From assembly GCA_025201845.1 (NCBI GenBank), contig MU603983.1, positions 84,724 to 110,972 of the forward strand: a DNA stretch of 26,249 nt, given 5' to 3'. Numbering within the stretch: position 1 is the first letter of the stretch; each line of letters opens with the position of its first letter. This DNA is from Martensiomyces pterosporus. Taxonomy: Eukaryota; Kickxellomycota; Kickxellomycetes; Kickxellales; Kickxellaceae. Position numbers and translations under genes: made by a program. Of the stretch, positions 8,866 to 18,167 are shown in pieces. The notes beneath the pieces were generated by a model. The model made no database searches and was not told the DNA's origin. It was given only the letters and a program-made list of their open reading frames with translations.

Positions 8866-11800
8866 TTTCGTCGCCTTGCGCTGTTGCGGCGAAAGACGCA
8901 CATGCGAGTATTATTCCTGTCTGCGCACAAAGCGCATTCCTTTCCCTCGCTCGAGTGCTTGTCGCTACATGTCGTGCTAGGTCATGCCAGCAACACCTGC
9001 TTTTTCATGGCTTTTCCATGCCGGCGCACTTGAGCTCGCCCCGAGACTATCTTGACTACATGCGAAATAGAGCAAAGGATGCAGAGCAGCAGGGGTGGGG
9101 CGTGGGGGTGGAGCGAGCCCCGGGCCAGCAGGGGCTCTATTTCGCTTGCACCCGTCGCCTGCCCCAATGTGCTGCCTCGCCCTCAGGCCAAAAGCCATCG
9201 CTGGCCATGGCTATCGCCGCTGGCCAGTAGTCCACAGTGACGAGAAAAAGGATTAAACACACAGCGCAAGCCTCCTTTGCCTCCGGGGTCCTGGCCAATC
9301 CAAGCGTAGTGAGGGAGCTGGGCATTGGGTTGTGCTCCGCTGCTGTCATTTTTTTTTCTCACATACGCAAAATCCCATCCAGCCTCTGCCAGCCGCGCAC
9401 CCCTGCTCTGCACGCGCACACGTTCCTCCTCGGCCCCTCCAAATGGGCTTTTGCATGTGGGAGGAGGAGCCGGGCACCGAGTACCCTGCTCTGCATGCTT
9501 GCTGCTGCTGATTCAAGCCGACTCCAGACCACACAGCACAGCTCCTCCATGCGCCCCCTTTCTTTCTTCTACCCCGCTCGCCAGCGCTGCTGAGCGCCGC
9601 ATTGCCCTTCGCCCTTGAGACTGCTGAGTGCGCTGCCCATTCTTCTGCTGGGCTCAGCACAGCGGTCCCTCGGCTTCTCCGCTACTGGTCCTGGGCACTC
9701 CTCTCCACCTCGCTCGGGACTGGAGCGGGTGTATTTTTAGAAGCACCGTCTGGTTTAAGAACAAATGAGGCTCATTGTTGTCGTGATATTGTTGTTGTCT
9801 CCAGCTGGCAGCAAGCGAGCAGAATGCAGCACTGCTAGCGCAAGCTGCGACTCCTCGCACATCGCCGTCGTCGCCCAGCGCAGCCATGGTCCACGGGCAC
9901 ACCTTGTTTGCACAGCAATACTGGGCATCCTGCATTTATTTTTATTGCTGCTGACATTAGTAGCAGCACTAGATGAGGTCTTTTGCAGGCAGCTGCGGGC
10001 AAAAAGCACCAGCTGTGGTGCGGGTGCTCCCTCAGATACTCGAGCAGCACAATCCCACTTCCACCTGCATATACAGCTTGGATCCATGGGAAATAATGAC
10101 ATAATAATGCTCGCAAGCAGGAGAAAGCAGCTGCGTTGGGCTGTTTTCTTTTTTGTTTTCCTTTTGCCTGGGTGGCTGGTACATGTTGCGTAAAAACACG
10201 AAGCAGTTCAAAATCACTCACCGCTTCTCACTATGCAAAGCGCTGAGCACATGCATCCGATTGTTTTAGATATGCACACGGTGCAAAAAAACACAGCCTC
10301 TTCGTAAAATGCCTCCCAGTACCTCGCACCACACATGCGACGGACTGTGGACAGGAGCTCATGCCGGTGTGTGTGCGCAAGAAATGTTGGGTCTCCACTA
10401 GCCACCAGTGCGAATTGGATGGCGTCCTCGCATAAAGACAAACAGCAAGCAGTGACAGGGGCCCGCTGCACACCTCCGTATGTGCGTGTAGGCGTGGAGC
10501 GGCCAACGATGGCAGCCAGCCAGTGCGACTTGTGCGTGCTGGTGTATTCCAGTACCATCATCGGCGGCGTGCAACAATAACTTCAGCGTCCTCGGCAGAC
10601 TTGATATGGCAGCTTATACCATATATCGTTATAGTATACATGGTGTATGGTGGTCACGCGATGCCAATATAAAATATTCGGGCATATCCTGCCTGTTCCA
10701 TCCCACCCGCCTGACTTGCATGCTGTAATGAACCAGCTGGCAAGCACCGCCCATCCGCAGAAACAGGCAACAGCGCCTGTGGTTGTGCTCCAAATATCCT
10801 TTTGGAAGGAGCAGGCAGAAAGCGATACTTTGCCTTTTCGAGAAAACAAGAAAGCGAGTCTAACTCCCCGCGCCCACACAGCCAGAAGTGAGTTACTTAA
10901 TGGCACATCCCACCAACAGCTCCCAGCCTGCATGAACAAACAACATCGCGGTGCTGCTGCTTTGTTTGTTCACGCCGTTTGTTGTCCGATGGTGTAGTGC
11001 GAGTGCACTTGCATCTTGCCCCGCCGGCCTCACCTGTTTTCATCCCATCCTGCCTCGCCAAGTGCACTGCCGCACCACCAACCTCGATTGTTGCTGTGGG
11101 GGGTGGATTATTGAATACGGGCGCTGCCGTGGCATTCCACGCTGCTCCATTCACGCACCGCTTTTTCTCGCTCCCGCAACAAAAAAACAAACCACTCAAT
11201 CGAGTGGAGCCACCATGTTCCCTTCGGTTACATTGTGCCTGCCTTCCTACGCGGATATTGCATAAACATCCTTGTCTCCGCTCCACCGGAGAGAATTGTT
11301 CTTGCTTCATAAATTTGCAACCACAATTATAGGTGCGGATTACAGGTGGGTGGGCTTGCAACTCGGCGAGTAGAAATGACAAGCGCTGCTTTGTCTCTTG
11401 GCGTTTTGACGTTTGTTTTGTTGAAATGAATACATGGTGTTTACCACCTTGTGTGATCACTCACCTTCTCGCTGCACCATGCGGTGCATTTGATTTTCTT
11501 GGCTAGCGCACAGAAAAATCCTCACACTGCGAGCTGTTTTTGGAATGCACAAAAACAGACAGCAACAGCACTTCTTCTGCTTTCGCTGTGCATATGAGAA
11601 TGGCTTTCTGCTTCTGACAGCATCTGTTTGTTATGTGCTGTAAAGACGCTCCCAAAGAAAAAACGCCTCTTTCCTCTAACCACGCTGCAGATGCCAAAAC
11701 CAGCCAAGAAAGATGAAACGACTTTGCTTGAGCAGCGTCGCTGGCACTGCTCTGTGCCATTTAGCGCAACATAGCCTCATATCTCCCCCAGTGCATCAGA

Positions 11801-12042
11801 ATACCTGCAAGCGAGAACCGGAAAATGACTCTCATTTCTTGCATCTGTGTGTTGTGGCGCTGCTGCCATCCTAGCCATCTTCAGCTGAGCCAGGACGGCT
11901 GGTGGATAATAGCTACGCTGGTAGCAGAGCAGCCCACAGCTTTTTGACGCCACCGATGCTGCTACTTGTACTACACTGCAGATTCAATGCGAGGGGAAAC
12001 CGCCCTCCGTGTGAAGGAGCAGAGGTGGTTGCTCTAGACTAG

Positions 12043-12656
12043 CTGCGTCCCTGGGGTGGCTGCTCGGCCAGAAACCGGATCTTCGTGGAGCAATGTGGTG
12101 CTGCAGTGTGGGCTCGCCTGTTCGCTACCACACATAGAGATGCCTTCATCCTATCGCCTGCCGCCATCTTTGTAGCACGGCCGCAAGGATCTTTGTAGCA
12201 CGACCGCAAGGTGTTGTGCTCCAATGAAGCACACAACAGCATGTATCTTCTCGGACCACTCATTTAACAGCGGCCTGTCGAACGGCCCAATTGTTTTGTG
12301 CTCCAGCAGCCAAGATCAGCACTCATATCAATCGAATAAGGTTGGTCTGGCAGCCGCTGCAACTACAGGATCTGTGATTTCCTCCTTGGGCCAAACAGGA
12401 AGCAGCGGACGCTCCACACAAATTTATCCCTTTCCATGTGGACAAAGAGTCCACCTTCAACGAGCCAATGCCAAATCTAATAATTACTTCGATTGAGCTG
12501 GGAACAGAATCGAGTGGCCGTCATTTCCAGAAGAAAATATATGTGGATGTGCGGGGGCAGTTGAAAAGTCTGCACCAATTTGGAATCGACGGACGTGCTG
12601 GTGGTAGTATTATGCACACGCACCAGCTTGCCAAAATGACGCTACGCGTACAATAG
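12043..12656 (+). pseudogene. Possible decayed protein-coding region, family unknown
   Basis: Three plus-strand frames in succession look coding but cannot be joined as they stand. Frame one (12043-12198) follows a TAG acceptor-like site and includes RNRIFVEQCGAAVWARLF; it stops inside a 23-bp tandem duplication. Frame two (12224-12496) starts with ATG and is S/G/Q-rich. Frame three (12378-12656) includes STFNEPMPNLIITSIELGTE and GRHFQKKIYVDVRGQ and ends in TAG. Frames two and three would become one if a single base were missing from the CCCTTTCC run near 12430. That pattern suggests a pseudogene, a sequencing indel, or a gene with unseen introns. I recognise no family, and chance open frames are a real alternative. 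Confidence 0.3.
12166..12211. repeat. Tandem duplication of 23 bp
   Basis: The unit 12166-12188 is repeated at 12189-12211 with one mismatch (CACGGCCG versus CACGACCG). Because 23 is not a multiple of three, the duplication shifts the frame of the coding-like patch in which it lies, and a TAG stop appears inside the second copy. Confidence 0.9.
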
Positions 12657-12937
12657 GAATATGGCGCATGAACAACACAGCTTGCACCTTTCTTTCCCGC
12701 CCGCTTGTCGGTAATGGGCGCTCTCTGCCATTGATGCAATCTATTTATTCCCCACACGCCGAAACACCACGCTCATTGTTTACCAGCTGGCGCCAGTAAT
12801 CAAAACAAAAATCCTGTTTCTCCACTAACGCGATAATAAGCAGGCAACTATAAACAAGAGCGAGCCCCAGAGCAAAAAAAAAATAAAAAACAAGAAAACA
12901 AGGCCAGTGAGACGCAAAAGAGGCTGCAAAATGCCAT

Positions 12938-14561
12938 TTATTTGCGTTTGCAAAGCACCTCATGACAATGGTACATAAAGATCTTGTCGGACTCTGTGAC
13001 CTCCAAGTTATTGTCAAACAGCGGATGCAGCGCGTCTCTCATCACAAACGCAGCGGTTTGGAACTCTCGATAGATGCCAATCTGGTTCTTAAGCAATCCT
13101 TTTGCACAGTTGACCTGCGGCTCGATTGGGTCCTCGATGTACCACAGCTTTTTGAGGTCGCGCTGCGCTCCACCCAGCGCCTGGCCAAACGGCAGGTCAG
13201 TAACACCAACTCTGACTGAGATTGCATGCCTGCAGACCTCGTGCTCGACTCCGTAGTAATAAAAGAATCCATAGAGCAGCTGGTGCAGGCTCTCCGTATT
13301 CGGGCTCCTCCACTGTCCCGGCACTGGCCTGAGAAACTCTGTGCTCGCCACGTCTTGGCCACCCTTAAGCCGAAGAGGCTTTTCGTTGCTACGCGGGGAC
13401 CTCTCGATTGCCGTATACGTCCTGCCACCCAGGATAGGCGTGTAGGGCTCGTTCAGATCAACCACCATCTGAAGCGCCGGAACCACCTCACGCATCTGCA
13501 GATAGGCCAGCAGCATCAGGGTGTATCCAAAGCTGTTCATGAATCCCCGCGATGCATCATTTATGCACCGGCGTTTTGCCCAGTGCTTGACAGCCATCGC
13601 CAGAGGTCGAACACGAGGATCGCATGCCAAATAGGCGTCCAGCAGCGCCGTCTTTTGCAGCCCTAGAGTGTTGTTCATAGACATGTCGCATTCCAACCCT
13701 GTCACGGTATCAACAAATGAGATCATCGGTACACGCGCACCAGCAATGTAGAAGCAGTTCGCCATCTCCACCGACCTCAGCTTGTAGCTCAAGCTGCGCA
13801 TAAACTCTTTCTCATTCGACAAACTGGGCGTAAAGATCACAAGGTCCACATCGCTGCTCTGCGTTGCGAGCCCAATCTTTGTTGAGCCAAACGCCTCCAC
13901 TGTATATTCGCCGGGCTTGACTCTGGCAGCTGCCTTTTTAATCCGCAAAACAATAGATTCCACTGAGCGAGTAGCCGGCGCCGAGGACAGGTTCGCCTAC
14001 CAGAGTGCAGCAAGATCCACAGTGTACAGATATTGGCGACAGAGCAAGTAGGCAGAGATGAGGGATGCTCTATAGCATGTGATCTTTATCAGTTCAATTT
14101 TCTGCTAGCCTTACCTGAACAAACATTTCGATTTCACGCGAGGCCTTTTGGTTGTCTGCTGGCTGCGCAGTCAAGCTCATTGCAATCCGACCAAACGACG
14201 CAGCTACTAGTGCTTTACGCACGCTGCTCGCCTCAATCGAAGGGCGAGTAAGCGATACCGAAAAGTGTGCTTTGCCTTGTGGCTCCACAACAAGAAAGTC
14301 GCTGAACACAGGCAGCTGCACCCAGTCACAGAGCCTGCACCCGAATCTACTCTCGCTAACGCCGCCTTTCTTCAGCTGTTTCAGCAGCGTCCATGTCGAT
14401 ACTGGCGATGGCTCGTGGCTCTTCAGCAGCTCTTGGACGAGCATGAACAGAGTCACCTGGGCTGATATCCATGAGTTCTCGCCGTTAATGTATTTCCGCA
14501 GCTCCGGCGCTCCAGGGAACCTCTTGGTGAGATTTATGTTCTGTTTGCTGTCTTTGCTCAT
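12938..14561 (-). CDS. Non-canonical poly(A)/uridylyl transferase (Cid1/TRF family), two exons, with N-terminal winged-helix-like domain
   Basis: It adds untemplated nucleotides to RNA 3' ends. Exons are 14561-14115 and 13996-12938; the donor is GTAAGG, the acceptor TAG, and the join is in phase, giving 501 residues. ATG 14561 is the first ATG after an in-frame TGA. The polymerase-beta-like signature is FGSTKIGLATQSSDVDLVIF, with catalytic Asp198 and Asp200, and the third aspartate is D253 in LECDMSMNN. The central region (VKHWAKRR, then FGYTLMLLAYLQ) and a PAP-associated segment (ESLHQLLYGFFYYYG, about 384-460) follow. Residues 36-104, TLFMLVQELLKSHEPSPVST onward to KAHFSVSL, look like a LOTUS/OST-HTH winged helix, an RNA-binding module. 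The sequence does not tell whether it adds A or U, or whether it acts in the cytoplasm or nucleus. Confidence 0.88.
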
Positions 14562-15344
14562 CTTCGCCGCCAACGTTCACGAATGTCTGAATTTGGAATG
14601 CGTGTCCACAGCCAGCTATCCTTCACAGCCTCTGTTGAAGAAATGCAGTGCAGAACTAGAAATATACGTAGCAGCGTGTGTGGAGATGTGCAAGCCGAGA
14701 GAGCCAAGTGGGGCTGAGAGCTTGGCTTGCGCTCCAGCGGACAAGCACGCGTCACGTGGCTGCAGAATCGGGGCATGCGCATTGCTCGCAGGATCAGATT
14801 GCGATCTAGTGCTGCGTTTGCCCCTCCGCCGCTCTGGCTGCAGAAGGCGTCAAAGGGCGCTTGATAAGCGGCAATCCCAAATTTCTATGCAGAATCGGCT
14901 TATAAGATAGAGGGCGGCAAGGCTGCGTTATCTAATCCTTGGGAGTTTTTTTATCCATGCTCTGAATGCGCAACCTGCTTTGCTCCGCGGGGGGCGATAA
15001 GCCGTCAGCGTGGACATGCTCTGGCGAATCCCGAAGGGGAGGAGTGCAGGGATAGTGGAAGAAGGTTCTTCGCACGAGGGGAGCGGCAGGCGCTGGGCTG
15101 ATGGATCTTGACGGAAGGTCCGTGGGGAGGCAGAATAGGGCGAGGCAATGGATGGTGGCTGTCCTTCCTCTTCTCCCAAGCACGTTCTCTTCTTCACTAA
15201 GCAAACTGCATCACACATCAGCGAACACCCGCACCTTCCCGCAACACCCTAGCACAGCCCCGGCTTTTATTCGCCCAGGCATCGCAACCGGAATAAGCGA
15301 AAAAAAAAAAGGAGCTCAAATAAAACACCAGTGCCTATTAAAGC
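14562..15344. other. Divergent promoter region between the nucleotidyltransferase and MFS carrier genes
   Basis: The two genes start away from each other here, so this 0.78 kb should hold both promoters and 5' UTRs. On the plus strand, GGCTTATAAGATAG near 14888 and CAAATAAAAC near 15318 are weak TATA-like elements; the second sits just before the MFS start, after an A-run at 15300-15310. Short frames on the minus strand (14928-15218) are not convincing as genes. Confidence 0.5.
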
Positions 15345-17886
15345 ATGCGCCTGCCCACCACGCCCACCCCTGACTCTTCCTCTTCTTCAGCAAATAATAT
15401 CCTCCACAACACCAGCAGCACCGCTTCCAGCCCCACGTCCCCGACCACTTTTTCATTCCAATCCAGCGGCGACATTCAAGGTTCCTCGAATTACGAGCTC
15501 CTCCAAATATCCTCTCATACCCAGCAAAAGAAACACACGGCAGCAGGTGCCACCAGGGAAACTGCCGCACAAGCAAGCAATCGCACAGGCAACCTAGATA
15601 CGGACAATAGCCTGCTGGAACGCAGAAACGAGATGGGTCGTCGCAGCAATAGCAGCAGCCATTCCGGTGTTGCAACGCCGGACCAGCCCTTGTTGGATTC
15701 TGCTTTTCCACATAATGGCTCACTTAGCGATGAACACCCCAGCTCGTTTGAGAGCGGAGAGGCACGGCGCCGTCTCTCGTCCTCGTCATCGAGCGGCGAA
15801 CTGACCGACTTTGAGCGTGCTTGGAGCCAGCGAAAGTGGAGCTACCAGCTGCTGGCGCTGGCCTGCGCATTGCTTATCTCAGGTACGTAGCGCACGCCTT
15901 TACTGCTCCCTTTGCTTGCTGGCCTCAATGAAAAAGTGACTGTCTCGTGGAGAGCAGCTGCGTGCAGAGGGCACCCGAGCAGCAAGCTATTAGCAGCTTA
16001 CTCACATGCAGCCCCCTCCCTCTCCTCCCCCCTCGACTTCATTTGCCGCTCAGGCTTGTCACTCGTTGTCACGCCACTCTCACACCCGCTCGATACCCAA
16101 GGGGCAATCGTGGTCTCGTTTGCCTACATCACTCGGGCATACGTGCGCTGTGGTATTCCTGGCACTGGCGGCTTCTGAGGCTCCCGGTGCTTTCTGAAAT
16201 GTGCATGCCATTTCTGATTTGCGACCTTACGTGTTTTACAACGCAAGCTCCACTTGGTACTAACACCCATCTACCATGCTCTGTGTGCTTGCTAACCCTC
16301 ACCTGCTCGCTCTGTAGTTGGAAGCCATTATTCTGCACACACGCTTGGCGCGCTAAAGTCAACCATCAAAAAGGTACTTTGTTCTAGCGATTGGCCCATT
16401 GTGCTTTGTCTTAATTTTTGTGACGGGGCATGTCTCGTGAGCACCATTTTCTGTTTCTTCTGCCCATCTTGTCTGTCCATATGTGGTATCATCCATGCAA
16501 GGCATGGGTTTTTAATTAACAATTGTCTGCACACATACAAGGGTGCTTGTGCATATATAGGAGCTGGACATCACAAACACACAGTACGGCGCGCTCCAAT
16601 CGACGGTCTCTGCGGTCAACACCATCCTGCCTGTCCTCGGAGGCTTGTTCATTGATGCGTTTGGAACAACAGCCGGATCTCTGATTGCCACATCACTTAT
16701 CATGTTTGGCAACCTGATAATATCCATCTCCACGCACAATCGGTCATTCTCAGCTATGGTCGCCGGCCGCATCCTCTATGGGCTTGGGTCAGGGACTATT
16801 ACTGTGGTTCAGGAAACCATTCTTGGGAGCTGGTTCAAAGGGAAGGGTCTGGCCATTACCATTGCCATTCAGATAACTACCTCGCGCATCGCCTCGTTCC
16901 TCTCCATGGGAACAGCCATCCCGATAGCCGACAGATTTGGCTTCTATGGCGCCGCATTCTGGGCAAACTTTGTGGTCTGCGCGGTGTCATTTGGCATCAA
17001 CCTAGTCTACATGGTCACAATGCGGCGGATTCACAGCAACACCCCCGAACAGGCAGTTGCCAAGCTGCGCAGAAAACACACATTCAATCCGCGCCTGGTG
17101 TTCTTCCTCTTTGGGCTCTACTGGCTGATTGTGGTACAATCGTTCACGCTTGGTGGCGGATGGAACAGCTTCTTGCACATAAACAGCGAGCTGATCAAGC
17201 TGCGGTTTGGCGTCAACGATTCGATTGCCGCCTGGTCGGCCAGTGTCTCGCAAATAATGCCCATCTTCCTCGTCCCCTTCCTAGGATGGTTCTTTGACCA
17301 CTTTGGATTGCGCACGGATATGCTTGTCGTATCCACCAGCATGTTCACCATCTCAATGGTGCTCCTGGGATTCACCATGGTTAACCCGCTCGTTGGTTCT
17401 GTGGTCTTCTCTGTATCACTGGCGCTGGGTCCCCTATCGGAGATAACAGCCATCTCCCTGCTCCTCCCAACAGGGTCCCTTGGCACTGGCCTTGGAATCT
17501 ACAAGTCTGCGATGAACATCGGATCGACTATCGTGGACATCGTCGTTGGTGCCCTGCAGGATCATGGGCCAAAAGTGGTGGAGGAAACCAAGAATAGCTA
17601 CAGATACGCTATGGCATTCTTTGTCATCTGGGGGTCGGCGTCCACCATAGTCGCTGTGGTGATATTTGTCGTCGATAGATACAAGTGGAGCAGCTTGCTC
17701 AGGAGCAATGCTCAGGACAGAAGGGAGGCACAGCATGCAGTCAAGGACAAGATCAATAAGCCGCTGCTCTTTGCTACTGCTCCCAATTGGCGCAGCTATG
17801 CAGGCTTTTGGAACTGCGTCCCGCTGGCGGTATTCTCCTTCCTGCTTGTCGCCAGCTGGGTACTGTTTGCTATGAAACTGGCGTGA
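15345..17886 (+). CDS. MFS transporter of the MFSD1 type, three exons
   Basis: This is a twelve-helix major facilitator carrier, probably vacuolar or lysosomal. Animal MFSD1 is a lysosomal dipeptide exporter; substrate identity here is inference. Exons are 15345-15882, 16318-16373 and 16561-17886 (donors GTACGT and GTACTT, both acceptors TAG), joined in phase to 639 residues. The joined segment GSHYSAHTLGALKSTIKKEL, then DITNTQYGALQSTVSAVNTI, matches the conserved loop after helix 1. Helices continue to WVLFAMKLA at the end, with a loop VDRYKWSSLLRSNAQDRREA late in the protein. The first 165 residues are a disordered Ser/Thr/Gln tail, longer than in animal MFSD1. It carries two DXXLL sorting-type motifs, DNSLL (87-91) and DQPLL (113-117), that fit delivery to the vacuole. 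Confidence 0.88.
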
Positions 17887-18167
17887 GCAGAGCATGCGCA
17901 AATTGGTGGCTACACCATCTGTCTCTAGCACTAACAGTACAGCATGCGCCTTACTATTGCTTGTTTATGTAACTTATCCTATTTCTTTTTTCTTTTTCGC
18001 TCTCTTCTGCTTTTATGTAATCATCCCATGCAGTGTAATACATATATCATTATCGCCCGTTTTAAAGCACCAGCTAGAGCGTCAGTACACGAGCGGGGGC
18101 GTATTTATTAGTGACTAGATGTTATAATAATAACGGTAGGCATGAAGAAGCTGGATGTTCCCTCCAC

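Larger units (their letters stand above)
7563..12937. other. Long 5.4 kb interval upstream of the MADS gene, no secure gene
   Basis: The interval spans from the MADS start to the 3' end of the nucleotidyltransferase gene. The first 1.3 kb should contain the MADS promoter and 5' UTR, including a dense C-run tract. Frames of 100-170 codons exist on both strands but mostly lie in C/T-rich or G/A-rich sequence and overlap each other. Two stretches look more protein-like. One is a minus-strand frame at 10214-10561, which begins with ATG and has acceptable donors at its end. The other is the plus-strand patch at about 12043-12656 described separately. I cannot assign either to a family. Confidence 0.4.

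Noticed and set aside
9765..10193. Plus-strand frame of 142 codons that starts MRLIVVVILLLSPAG like a signal peptide
   Set aside because: Hydrophobic runs are expected from T-rich DNA here. There is no conserved core, and several other frames of equal length overlap it. Left as unsupported.
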